Assembly: GCA_034766995.1 (NCBI GenBank)
Contig: CM068318.1
Location: 7,020,001-7,084,000 of the forward strand
Direction: 5' to 3'
Length of the DNA stretch: 64,000 bases
DNA from: Acanthacorydalis orientalis
Lineage: Eukaryota > Arthropoda > Insecta > Megaloptera > Corydalidae
Shown here: piece by piece, positions 1 to 10,830 of the stretch
Position numbering within the stretch: the stretch's first letter is position 1
How the letters are laid out: every line of letters begins with the position of its first letter
Program-made: the position numbers and the translations under genes
The notes under the pieces: model-generated
Databases searched by the model: none
Told to the model about the DNA's origin: nothing
What the model saw: only the letters and a program-made list of their open reading frames with translations

Positions 1-1338
1 AAACCCAAATATTTAAAAATTCGGATATATTATAAATACTAATTAAGCAGACTAAAGTGTTGAGTACAATTATTGAAAACTCTTTACAGCTAAACATTTG
101 AAGAGAATCTGTCATTTTTCTCTTTCGCTTCTCTAATATATATATATATATATATATATTACATCCACATAATTATTTTCATCTTTATGTTTTTTTTTTT
201 TTTGAAAACAAAATGAGTATCATTATAAATAATACAATTTTTTGCTTCATTTATTATTTAATAGTTATTGTTTATCATTAGTCGAGTGTACGAATGAAAT
301 GAAAGCTTTCACAAAAGAAATAAGATAGAAATAAAAAATCACTGTAAATGAAAAATAATGAACAAAAAAAATAAAAGAATGATACACCTAACATTACGTT
401 ACATAAGTCTCCGAGAAAGGGAAAAAAAACGAGCAAATATACAATTTGATTCATAATATCCTTAGAGAAAATATCTGACGCATTTCTCCACGTGGGAACG
501 TCAGTGCGATATTTCCGCATGTTCGTTGTTTATATTTTTACGATGCGAGCACATACATAGACGCTCGTACACACACACGCACACATACACACACATAAAC
601 GCACGTACTGTTTTCATTCCATTTTCTGCTCATTCTACTGCTATTCCATCTTTCTCGCAGTATCAACGGTGATGTATTACCCGCTGCATTATTTAGGCTT
701 GTCTGTTGTCAGCCTGCGCCTTAGATGGATTGAGTGTACATTTTTATTTTTCTTGTCAATATGGCAACGAAAACATGATTTCATACATTTTTAATTTCAG
801 ATACAAAACTGTTCGGCAAAGCAATTTCTATTTGTGGAACGTTATCAATTTTTTTTTGTCAATTTTTGATATTGATGCCTGTCATTTCGTGCATACTTTC
901 AGTAAATTCTATTAACCATACTGGGAATGTTAAATTATTTACATATTAAATTATCAGAGTCACTAATCGATTACTAATTTTTAAAAACAGTTTATCAATT
1001 ACAACGCTATTAAATATTATTTTCTCTCGTTGTTTCATAAATTCATTTTATAATTTTTCTTCATTATCTACTTTTATTTCCATAAATAAACTTCGCCCAC
1101 GAACCAAATAAAAATGTTATACTCAAAAATATTTATTTTGATAGTTTCTATTCGAATTTCGGCGGCGAGGCCATTATCCTCAGAAAATTAAGGACTGATC
1201 TCAATGCACTGAAACGTTTCTTTAGTTCTCAATCAAAATGTATATTATCAAGAAATTATAATCTGTTAGAGATTCATACAATACTTAAAACCTTCATGAA
1301 AAGAAATATTTTATCATTTTATTAAATTATTGATATTA
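1..1338. other. AT-rich non-coding stretch with a GC-richer island
   Basis: No gene is recognisable. It holds a short (TA)n run near 137-159, a poly-T run near 190-203, and a GC-richer island at about 465-720 containing an imperfect (CA)n run near 571-597. Open frames here are short and low in complexity. The island has no recognised motif and could be regulatory DNA, but nothing proves that. Confidence 0.5.
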
Positions 1339-1340
1339 TT

Positions 1341-1882
1341 AGATTGATAGAAAAGTAACTGGTTTTTGTTTTCTAAATTCTAACATTGATTTTTTTTATT
1401 GAAATTGTAATTTCATCATATTCATTATGATATCATTTTAGAGTACATTTTTCAGTCTATTTTTCGGTAACATCAACTTTGGTTTTACTATTAATTTTGT
1501 TTCAAACTAGGACGTTAAATTAAAGATGGAAAAGAAGCAAATAAGAGGATTTTTTATAGAAATTCAAAACGGGTGGTAAAGAAACATAAACTGGTCGTAA
1601 AGTGAACGATGCATTTGATGTGGATACTGTTAAGGAATTTAGGGTACAATAGTGGTTCCAAAAATTTCTCGCTAGGGACAAGAATCTTGAAGATGAAGAA
1701 GGTCGTGAGCGACTACAAATTAAAATCATTAGTTGAGTCAGAACCACGCACAACAATTCGAGATCTTGCACAAAAGTTAAGTGTTAGTTATTCAACAGTA
1801 CGGGACCACTTAAAAGCACTTATATTAAAAAAATATATATGGTTTTGAAAGTGATAACCGTAATTATTTTTCTACTAATCTA
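1341..1882 (+). mobile_element. Family A mariner, internally deleted copy 1 (cecropia/Hsmar1-like)
   Basis: This is a non-autonomous mariner of about 540 bp. The left end reads TTAGATTGATAGAAAAGTAA and the right end is its degenerate inverse, ending CTACTAATCTAA, consistent with insertion at TA. A start codon at 1526 opens a broken transposase N-terminus (MEKKQIRG). Recognisable pieces follow: the end of the first helix-turn-helix with VQ.WFQKF near 1645-1670, and the second helix-turn-helix from about 1725 (LVESEPRTTIRDLAQKLS, then VSYSTVRDHLKAL). The reading then jumps straight to the 3' terminal repeat, so the whole DDD catalytic domain is missing. Several stops and frameshifts interrupt it. 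Family placement rests on similarity to Hsmar1-type transposases recalled from knowledge, not on a search. Confidence 0.85.
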
Positions 1883-2919
1883 ATGTATATCAAAGAAATA
1901 ATAATTACTTTTCAAAAAATAAAAATAAAGATACAGTTTTGTCACTGTAACTAAATTTACTATCACGAATGAATTCGTTTCTTACTTCACATTCGACAAA
2001 AAAAATCTGATCAAAAATGTTAAATAAATCATGATTGATAATTTTTGCACGTCGCTGATAGTCATTTCGACCGTGATTCCATTATTTCCAGAACGCCAAG
2101 TTACAAAAAGTCTTGACATTTTTGATCAGAATGTATTGTGAAAAAAAGACTTAATTTGTAAAATATAAATGAGATTCAATTCTAACACATTATAGTTTTG
2201 TTACTATGACTTCATTCATTTCATAAATATTTTTTTCATTCGTTCTTCAAATCATAAAAAAAGTTTCTGTTTAATAATTTAACGTTGCTTTTACGCATTT
2301 AAACGGAGATATCATTATGATCAGAGCGCTAAAGTTTAGAAAAAGCTTTTTCTGTCATTCTGATGATATAGTATCATACTAAGAAATAAAAGAACACTAT
2401 TGTTTAACTTTTATTTGAACCATAAAAAAGGTACATCAAGTTAAAAAGACTGATTTGGTACGAAATATATTTCTTTAGTTTTTGATAAAATTCAAATCTT
2501 TTGAATAAAAGACTGGTAACCGAAATAAATCATTTTTTTAAAAAAAAAACTAGATATTTTTATTAGAATGAAATAATTTTGAACTTTTTGTAATGAATAT
2601 TTACAATTAAATACATGCTAAATTTTAATTTTCAATCAAGATTATTTATCTTGTAAGTTTACTAGGCGTAATACTAGTTATGTTTGTTTAATGTGTACTG
2701 TAATATTTGTAATAAAATCAATTACTGTCCTTTAAATGTTAATTTAATTAATAAACGTGTGTACATTTTTAGAGAAACAAATTTTCGGAAAAAAAACCGT
2801 GCACGTTTCCAGCATTTACATAAAATACGCACATATAAATCACGTTTAATTATATTTTATAATCTCCATATATAAATAAACTTGTTAATTACGAAAAATA
2901 TGTCAACAAAATGTATTAA
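1883..2919. other. AT-rich stretch, nothing recognised
   Basis: No gene or mobile element is seen. A 13-base inverted repeat (TGATCAAAAATGT near 2009 and its complement near 2117) is separated by about 100 bases. It could be a stem or chance in AT-rich DNA. Confidence 0.4.
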
Positions 2920-3370
2920 ACTGTATCAATTACATGTTAATTTCAAGCGTACGTTATTCGCTCGGTGCTGATTCGGCACGACAGATTTCAAAAGCGCAGA
3001 TTGCCGCAATTCCGCATAAATAAATCTGCCGCGGGCAGGGAACGAGACAGTCTTATGTGGGGGAAAAGATCCGTTCGATACGGTTATCAGGTGTAATATT
3101 CCTTTACGACAACACATAACGTATATAACACGCAATGTTTAATTCAACTGTTGAATTCAAACGAGCCGTTTCCAGATTTACGTTCGCCAGCCGAATGAAA
3201 AACACATAAATGACCAGATTTTCCGTTGATCGAACCCGTGGTATGAGACAATGAGATATCGGTGCGGTTCGTTTAAACATCGACGGTGTTTTATATTCAA
3301 ATTGTATGATGGAATAAATCGACGGTGTCGTTTATATGAAATTATTAATGCCGTGTTATATTTCATTACT
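2920..3370. other. GC-richer island, no gene recognised
   Basis: Base composition rises clearly above the flanks (for example CTGCCGCGGGCAGGGAACGA near 3027). Short open frames exist on the minus strand but have no recognisable domain, and none shows a convincing start or splice context. A conserved non-coding element or small exon is possible but not shown. Confidence 0.35.
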
Positions 3371-3489
3371 TAATTATCCTGTTAATTAGTTTTCAATGAG
3401 ATTGGACTTTTTGTAATTTATTCATAGTATTCTTTTTTTAATCATATTTTATAATATCAAGAAGTATATTTAACATATATATATATATA

Positions 3490-4037
3490 ACAAGATAATG
3501 GGTTTTCCAATGGAGACTCAATTTTTTAACAGGTCGTTTGTTAAGTTTTGACATTGTGATTTTTAGTTATGGCTTCGTATACAACAAAACAACGGATAAA
3601 AATAATATAATTCTATTATTTAAATAGTTGTTTTATAAAAAATAAATTACTTAAATTACACGATATTTATTATGAACCTCCTCGTCCATCTGAGTCAACA
3701 ATTCTTTGATAAGTAAATAAATTTGAAGAGACTGGATCGGTTAAAGATAAAGAAACACAAACACGTGTTCGTAATGCTCGTTCTGAAGAAAACATTGACT
3801 TGGTTCGAGTAAGTGTATCGAAACAGCCATGAAGGTCAATTCTGCGACGTTCACAGAAATTGCGCCTTTTATAGTCGACCAAATGCCATATTTTACGTAA
3901 GGATATATTTCTGAATGCTTATAGGATTCAATTAACACAAGAATTGAACCCAGCAGACCGTTCACTGCGTCGGAATTTACTAATTGGATACTGGAACAAC
4001 AACATGGTTTTTCTGAAAAAGTCTTGCTCAATTTTAT
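3490..4037 (+). pseudogene. Tc1/mariner-superfamily transposase, N-terminal fragment
   Basis: The fragment opens with a likely terminal repeat containing GGGTTTTCCAATGGAGA near 3501, then a start codon near 3570 (MASYTTKQRIKII). Broken frames then give PPRPSEST near 3680, KFEETGSVKD near 3722 and ARSEENIDLVR near 3775. Towards the end come ILRKD near 3893 and RIQLTQELNPADRSLRRN near 3925, followed by EQQHGF and FSEKVL-like text. This order (two helix-turn-helix motifs, a linker, then the region just before the first catalytic aspartate) matches a transposase type common in insects. It carries several stops and frameshifts and ends before the catalytic core, about 30 bases short of the next mariner element. 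It is dead; the family placement is from memory of the motifs. Confidence 0.75.
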
Positions 4038-4066
4038 TTTAAATATATCGAAAATACTGAATTATC

Positions 4067-4615
4067 AGGTTGGTAGAAAAATAATTACGGTTATGACTTT
4101 CAAAACCATATATATATATATATTAATTTAAGTGCTTTTAAGTGGTCCAGTACTGTTGAGTAACTAACGCTTAACTTTTGTGCAAGCTCTTGAATTGTTG
4201 TGCGTAGTTCTGATTCAACTAATATTTCCAGTTAGTCTTTACGACCTGAAAAAGAACACCCGCGACCTTCTTCATCTTCAAGACTTTCGTCTCTAGGACG
4301 AATTTTTAGAATCAATTGCACCGTACGTTCCTTAACCAAAAGCATCGTTTAGTTCACGAGCAGTTTCAGCTACTTTACCACCCGTTTTGAACTCACACAA
4401 AAATTTGCTATTATTTAGTTCTTTTCCATCTTTAATTCAATGTCCCGATTTTAAGTAAAATTGATAATAAAACTAAAGTCGTGTCACCAAAATACAGACC
4501 AAAAAATACACTTTAAAATGATATTAACAAGAACACAATGAAATGACACCTTCATTGAAAGAATTAAGGTTAGAATTCAGAAAACAAAAATCACAATTAT
4601 TCTTCTACCAACCGA
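4067..4615 (-). mobile_element. Family A mariner, internally deleted copy 2
   Basis: This copy lies in reverse orientation. On the plus strand it starts GGTTGGTAGAAAAATAATTA and ends TTCTTCTACCAACC. The transposase start is the complement of CAT at 4427-4429. Moving down the minus strand there are remnants of the N-terminal helix-turn-helix (GGKVAETARELNDA, KERTVQ), then LVESELRTTIQELAQKLSV near 4150-4215. It then passes into the 3' terminal repeat near 4110 through a short (TA)n at 4111-4123, at the same junction as the other copies. The catalytic domain is absent. It lies next to the Tc1-like fragment at 3.5-4.0 kb, so the two may have been inserted close together or one into the other. Confidence 0.85.
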
Positions 4616-6640
4616 ATACAAATCTAATATAATGAGGAACTTTCTGCATTTGAATTCTAATAAATTGAATTTACCATATTTTTTAAAAGAAAACGTGCAA
4701 AAGGAAAAAATATGAAAAATTTAATTAAAACGTAATCGATAAAAGTAAAATAATTGAATTACGAAATAAATAAATAATAAAAATAAAAAGACTGCCGACG
4801 AAAGTAAATTAGAAACGATCGTTAATATGTTTCGAGCACTCAATAATATATAACTATTTTTCAATGAGAAAGAAGCTGAAAATTCAACTTTATATACGAA
4901 GATAAAGTAAACTGAGTTCTCTCCGAAAGAAATGAATTATATTAATACATATAACTTTTTATTCAAAGTAATAAAATAAGCATTTAGTTCTGTTCATCAT
5001 GTACAATTTTCTTTCTGTTGAGAGAGAAAAAAAAACGGTTTTGTTGACCTAACAACACTCGAGACTTGAATCTTATAACGGTATTAAGTAGATAATGGAA
5101 ATGAAAATAGAGAGAATAACTCGACAAATAAAAAAGAATTATTTAATATCGTCCGAAGAATTAAAAACAGCGAAAAAAATCCTGTTCGTTCAATATATAA
5201 GGACGTATTCGAGCAATTTTCAAAGTACGAGGATACGATGCGAGTTTTCAAATTAAAAAATTATTTTTAGACAAACGATTGGTCGGCCAGAGATGAAATT
5301 TTTACTGTTTATTGGAAATGAGGTGAATAAGTTTTAACGAAATGAAAAAAAGCAAAAAGTTTGGTCAGTGATTTCAAAGTTTTTTATTCGCTTTCGTTTG
5401 AAATTTACATTTTTCTGATTTTTCTGTTAAATAACAGATCGTTTTAGGTTTATTAGTTTAGTAAATACGGTATGGAATCTTTCACTTGATGGATTTTATT
5501 TTTTTTAATAAAGTAACTTTGTATTCGTTTGAAATATATTGCAAGAAGAAAGTTCGAAGGGTAAATAAAAAAGGCTTTATTTTAAATACTCTAGTTAATA
5601 ATATAAGTGAATATAATTGAAATTTTATACTTGTTCACTTTCTAAGTTCGGTATTAAATCCTGAATAAATGAAAGTATATAAAAAAAATTGCTTACATCT
5701 TGTTTTCATTCCACGCTTTGATTGAAGCAATGAAAGGGAACCTTTCAAATAAATTCAAACAATATAAAAGTTTGGCGCGATTTTTTTTTATTTATTTGAA
5801 TTTACGACGAACCTCAGCCGTGAAACCAGATTTTACGTATTTACTTTTTTATTTCTTCGTTTCGTTTATCGACTCGGAGCCACAACAATAAAAATTTACA
5901 GATGAACAAGTTTTAAAAAAAGCTTACACAATGATATCGGTAACCCAATTCCGATATAAAAATATATCTCGACACGTTTGTGTACAATCGAATGGAATAA
6001 ACTTGAAAAGAATGAAATGTTTGTTTTACTTTGAACTCATATATGGAATGGTAATGCATTGGCGGATGTGGAGAAGGACGCAGATGTCATATCGGCGAAA
6101 GTGAATTTCGCACAGACACATTTTTTTTATATAATGTGATGTTCGAAAGAGTTCTTATACGATTATTGATTTTGTTTCGTCACCGTTACATAGAATGTAT
6201 TTATGAGAATTAAAATTGCATTATACGAGAGTAGGAAATCAATTTTGCGGCTTTATGTTATTGAAAAAATAATAATAAAATTCCGCTTCACTCCTCAAAA
6301 ATCAATCAGTTTGCGGGTAATTCAATTTCGTGAATTTTTTTAACGTCATTCACTTAACATTTATGTATAAAATATTGTAATGGAATTTAATTTCAGATAC
6401 GTTTTTAAAAATACTTCTAAATTTAGATACTGATATTATTTTTTGAAAATCGACATGACTGGATTTTCTACACTATACAGTTCTGACACTGTGACTAAGG
6501 TTACTTTGACGAATTCTTCTAAGATTCGAAAATAAAGCAATAATTTAACTCATCATGCCATTACGAAATAAAAATATCATCATACTTATAAACTATACAA
6601 CTCTTCGAAAAAAATAAGTTATTTTTAACGGTTAATACTG
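4616..6640. other. AT-rich stretch, nothing recognised
   Basis: No domain, RNA gene or repeat family could be recognised. A short frame at 5700-5891 has no known motif. The part around 6040-6130 is slightly less AT-rich (GGAGAAGGACGCAGATGTC) but otherwise featureless. Confidence 0.4.
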
Positions 6641-6926
6641 TTGGATTGGTAGAAAAATAATCGCGGTTTATGACGCTCAAATTCGTATACATTTTTTAAT
6701 TTAATTGGTTTTAAGTGATTCAGAATTTTTGCCTGAGTAAGATCTAACTTTTATGTGAGCTCTCGAATTGTTGTGCTTGGTTTCTGAGTCAACTAACGCC
6801 TTCAGTTGTTCATTATGAACAGGAAAAGGATGCCCGAAACCTTCTTCATCATCTCCAAAGCTCTTATTTTTAGCTCGAAATTTTTGGAACCACCATTGCA
6901 CAGTATATTCCTTAACAGTACACACA
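6641..6926 (-). mobile_element. Family A mariner copy 3, truncated at its 5' side
   Basis: The 3' terminal repeat is at 6641-6670 (GGATTGGTAGAAAAATAATC on the plus strand). Reading the minus strand, the remaining transposase part gives TVKEYTVQWWFQKFRA, then KSFGDDEEGFGHPFPVHN and EQLKALVDSET, which are the first helix-turn-helix end and the linker. A frameshift then precedes the second helix-turn-helix. The junction to the 3' repeat is the same as in the other copies. Homology stops at about 6926, where a CA-rich run begins, so the transposase start and the 5' repeat are lost. The open frame continuing to 7015 is not transposase beyond that point. Confidence 0.8.
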
Positions 6927-7175
6927 CTAATACACACACACACTAATTGGGCAGTTAGATAAATATTATTATTTGCAAGAAGCATGGTATTTGGAGTATT
7001 AAATTGAACCTGCAAAGTGACGAGTAGAGAATTTATTTCTTTTTTAGAAACAAAACTAAATAGAAACGAAATTGCAAGTTTAAACTATTATTGGAAACCA
7101 GACTTTACATTAACAATGTGTCAAAGTGCAAATACAGTTTGAACCGGAACGTATTTTAGTTATTGTGTAATTAAA

Positions 7176-7182
7176 GTGAAAC

Positions 7183-7220
<38 letters not shown>
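7176..7220. repeat. (TA)n microsatellite
   Basis: A near-perfect alternating TA tract of about 35 bases in otherwise AT-rich sequence. Confidence 0.9.
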
Positions 7221-7224
<4 letters not shown>

Positions 7225-7249
7225 ACAGAACCAAAGTAAATCTGAACAG

Positions 7250-7620
7250 AAACAGATTATCCAAAGTTTTAACGGTTACAAACATTACATTTAGCATGGA
7301 AATTGTTCCGAGCTTAATTCAAAACAAGTTAGCGGCAGAGTTGTTAGTTTATGATAAGAATCCTGCAGTGTCGGCCGTCTCTCTGTAAGTTTTGTTCAGT
7401 TTTCGCACGTGTTGTATCTAATGACCCATCTAGACGACAAGCTTTCGTATCGGCCGCTACGTACACAGTTCCCGAATTACCACCAGAACGACCCCCATGT
7501 TTATGTAAAACGGATAATAGCCGTACAGATGTTATATACATATATCTCTTTCGGGTTGACATTTCTCCAATCATATTTATTGTACGCACATACGAATGAT
7601 TCGTTTTGAATGTTATCACA
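7250..7620. other. GC-richer island, no gene recognised
   Basis: The island has several overlapping short open frames on both strands (for example 7351-7599 plus and 7344-7619 minus). None carries a recognisable domain. The texture CGTACACAGTTCCCGAATTA and similar is unlike the TA-rich flanks. It may be a conserved element or small exon; I cannot choose between them. Confidence 0.3.
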
Positions 7621-7752
7621 AAGCCACATTTTATTTCGATCGAAATAACGAATGGACCGCTTATATATCATAATTTACGGTGTTTAATTTATATGAATTC
7701 AAGTTGCCAATGAATTACGACAGTTGTACTATAAGGAATTAGGTCTTTCAAC

Positions 7753-7756
<4 letters not shown>

Positions 7757-7797
<41 letters not shown>
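7757..7797. repeat. (TA)n microsatellite
   Basis: Alternating TA of about 40 bases, ending in an ATAATG transition. Confidence 0.9.
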
Positions 7798-7799
<2 letters not shown>

Positions 7800-8068
7800 G
7801 ACAGATTTATAGATACATCCATAAATATACCCTTTGAATACATTAATTTATATTAAAACTTTCTGATTTATTTATAACATTCGAAAATCTCTTTTGTTCA
7901 CAAATTATAAATCAATACTATTTAGTATTTTTTAGAATATTTGAATAACTGTTTGATACTTCGACTGTTTTATAACTTGTTATCAGATATGTAATCATAA
8001 ATCAATAATACATAAATATTTACAAACCAGAAATTAAAAAAATATATTTTAACCTCTAAAACGAAAGA

Positions 8069-8629
8069 TTAGGTTGGTAGAAAAATAATTACTGTTTATG
8101 ATCTTCAAATGCATGTACATTTTTTTAAACCAGTTGTTTTAAGTAGTCGAGAACTGTTAAATGACTAACACCTAACTTTTGTGTAAGGTCTACAATTGTT
8201 GTGCGTGGTTCTGATTCAACTAACGCTTTTAATTGGTCGTTATGAACTGGAAAATGACGCCCAAGACCTTATTCATCTTCAAGAATCTCATTCCCAGCAC
8301 AAAGTTTTTGGAACCACCATTGCATCGTACGTTACTTAACAGTACTCACAGAAAAAGCATCGTTTAGTTTACAAACAGTTTCTGCTGCTTTAACAATCGT
8401 TTTAAACTCGTGCGGAAATTTTGCTCTTATTTTCTTCTTTTCCATCTTTATTTCAATAACCCAATTTGAAGCAAAATTAATAATAAAATCAAAGTCGATA
8501 TTATCAAAATCTAGACCGAAAAATGCACTTTAAAATGATATTAATATGCACGATGAAATGACAATTCTTTTGAAAAATATTAAGGTCAGAATTCAGAAAA
8601 AAACCGCAATTATTTTCCTACCACCTAAT
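8069..8629 (-). mobile_element. Family A mariner, internally deleted copy 4 (best-preserved ends)
   Basis: On the plus strand this runs from TTAGGTTGGTAGAAAAATAA to TATTTTCCTACCACCTAA, so both terminal repeats are clear and TA flanks are plausible. On the minus strand the start codon is the complement of 8443-8445. The N-terminus reads MEKKKIRAKFPHEFK, followed by remnants of the first helix-turn-helix, VQWWFQKLCAG, LKALVESEPRTT and a second helix-turn-helix. At about residue 115-120 the coding part stops and the 3' repeat begins. Length is about 560 bp against about 1.3 kb for a complete mariner. It cannot encode an active enzyme and would depend on transposase made elsewhere. Confidence 0.88.
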
Positions 8630-8748
8630 AAAAAGACAACATTAATTAAATATTATATATATATATATATATATATATGATCTGTATAAGACATTTCCAT
8701 CGAGAATAAGCCTACTTAAAAAATTAAGTAAGTATAAAAAAAAATACT

Positions 8749-9006
8749 TTGATACGATTAGTGTTTCATGTAAGTATGATCTTCAAACAGGATAATGCTC
8801 CGAAATTAAGCCAGACCATAATACACAAGCACAGGCCGTATCGTGTAGACGCGAGTTCAAAAAATAATATATTTTATAAATCCATCCGTTGCAATCCTCA
8901 TAAATTATTCAATATGGTTCGAGTGGGGGTGCGTTGTTTTCGTAACTTGTTTTCGAAACAGTGTCTACTGCATCGCAGCATTTGTAAACAGGAATTATGG
9001 ATATGA
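8749..9006 (+). pseudogene. Possible Tc1/mariner transposase scrap with a QDNAP motif
   Basis: The only support is the segment near 8780-8800 reading IFKQDNAPKLSQTII. It resembles the second catalytic aspartate region (QDN.P) of Tc1/mariner enzymes. The rest of the 85-residue frame has no recognisable third aspartate block, and no terminal repeats were found. It may be a small transposase remnant or coincidence. Confidence 0.25.
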
Positions 9007-9153
9007 TAAAAGGAAAACATAAACAGGTGTCTGGTGTATTTGGCAAAGCTTTGCCTCGCAACGTCTACCTACAACGACTCATATACATTTTTATTGCATA
9101 AAGGACATTACGTGATTTATACGTTGGCACACTTGGGTACATAAATTTTATAT

Positions 9154-9157
<4 letters not shown>

Positions 9158-9192
<35 letters not shown>

Positions 9193-9236
9193 ATAAATAT
9201 ACATGTATATATATATACATATATATATATATATTG
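9158..9236. repeat. Interrupted (TA)n microsatellite
   Basis: Alternating TA broken by ACATG and AAAT interruptions, about 79 bases. Translation across it gives meaningless YIYIYI peptides. Confidence 0.9.
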
Positions 9237-9239
9237 TAT

Positions 9240-10069
9240 ATAACTTTCCTTGGATACATATTTCAGTATTATTCAAATGTAATTTTTCTACCTCGTAAAA
9301 TGTTTTTTACAGCTTTACAATGAATTAAAATTGGTCGACTACATTAACAAAAAGATTACTGAGGATGCTAGTGATAACTGGCGTAAATAATTTATTTTTA
9401 TATATTTATGTGTAAACGAAATTGCGTATTTAACTATATACATGTATATATGTATATTGCGTAACTAAAAATGATTAATAAAGAAGACAAGAAAGAAAAT
9501 ATAAAAATAGAATAATTGAAAATGAACGAGATTTACAGATAAAATCATAAGAAAAGTTTAAAATAGAAATGTACCAGACATATCATTAAAAAAGACCTAT
9601 TAATAATAGAAATTAAATAATATGTTACAAGAAAATTAAAATGGTTTAAAAAATATTAATTGAAAGAAATAATTATTATAGGAAAGAGGAATAAAACATT
9701 TATTGGAAAAACTATTAAAAACTAGGCACTAATTGTCTGTTTTACTATACAATTTATACAAAAAGAATGATTAACAAAAATCGTTTATCTGGTAAGTATC
9801 TAATTTTAACCCTTTGTGATTTAGAATATATTTTAATTGAAATTTTCAAATCAATTAAAAACGTTAAATCAGTGATAAGTTATATAAAAAAATCTAAACT
9901 TTACTATAGCTTCTTAAGGGTCACAGATTATCATCGGAATATGCATAAATAATAAGCAAAAGTCAATGATTATTTATTGACCGTATTTGGTAAGAAATTT
10001 TGTGGTTTATGGAAATAGATAAAAAATCATTTGTGAAAAAACAGAAAGTATGAAAAACTCTTTAAGAAG

Positions 10070-10121
<52 letters not shown>

Positions 10122-10490
10122 TTGTCTGACAAGAAAATGAAAATACTTTACGCTTGGGCAAAGTTAAAAACCATAATTTTCAATATAAAGAATTTATTAA
10201 AAATATAAATAAATTATATTAATTTTTTTTTGATAAAAAACTTTTTAAATAAATATTTTTAATTTAAAATTTTCACAACCAATTAAAAAGTCATAGAATC
10301 AATATATATTTGTAAATATATAAAACTATATTTGTAAAAAAAGACTATTTTTAATGATAAAATATTGATAGTAAAATGTCATAAAAAATACGTTTCATAT
10401 AATTTTTGCTTTGGAATTTTTATATATACGGCTATATACACACGAGTATTTTTTAAGAAAATAAAAGTTTTTATTACTGGTACTCCATCA
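9240..10490. other. AT-rich stretch, nothing recognised
   Basis: There is no gene or mobile element. A perfect (TA)n tract lies at 10073-10114. The flanks are A- and T-rich with no motif seen. Confidence 0.4.
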
Positions 10491-10494
10491 TAAA

Positions 10495-10830
10495 ATCGAG
10501 AATTTATCATTTTCAATTTTGTCAACGAACGAAGATGATTTATTCGATATTGATTTTTATCGAAAGATATCCCAATGTCACACAAGAGAACTGAAAACGT
10601 ACAGAATCAACGGTATACATTTCTCAAACCTTGAAAATAATCCATTTGTTTACTTTTCTGCCCGTGTTATAAATATCTCGCTAACAAAATGGTTGTTCTT
10701 GGTGCGCTGTGTGTATGATAGCTCGGGGAATTCAGTTCTGCACGTTGAAATCTCTAGTCGATTCCGCAAGACGTCAGGACGTTCGTGGAGTATACAAGAA
10801 AATATTATATATTTATAGGAAAGTGCAAGA
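10495..10830 (+). other. GC-richer island with an unrecognised 99-residue frame
   Basis: The open frame at 10519-10818 begins MSTNEDDLFDIDFYRKISQ and is less AT-biased than its surroundings. No domain, signal peptide or membrane segment is evident, and no family is recognised. The end of the frame runs back into AT-rich sequence. It could be a small exon, a conserved non-coding element, or chance. Confidence 0.2.

Noticed and set aside
2009..2130. 13-base inverted repeat as a small MITE
   Set aside because: Too short and without target duplication or other copies in the window.
3741..4031. 96-residue and overlapping 70-residue minus-strand frames
   Set aside because: They are shadows of the Tc1-like transposase fragment, which reads on the plus strand.
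7344..7619. 91-residue minus-strand and 82-residue plus-strand frames as genes
   Set aside because: Overlapping frames on both strands of one GC-richer island with no domain; open length follows from composition.
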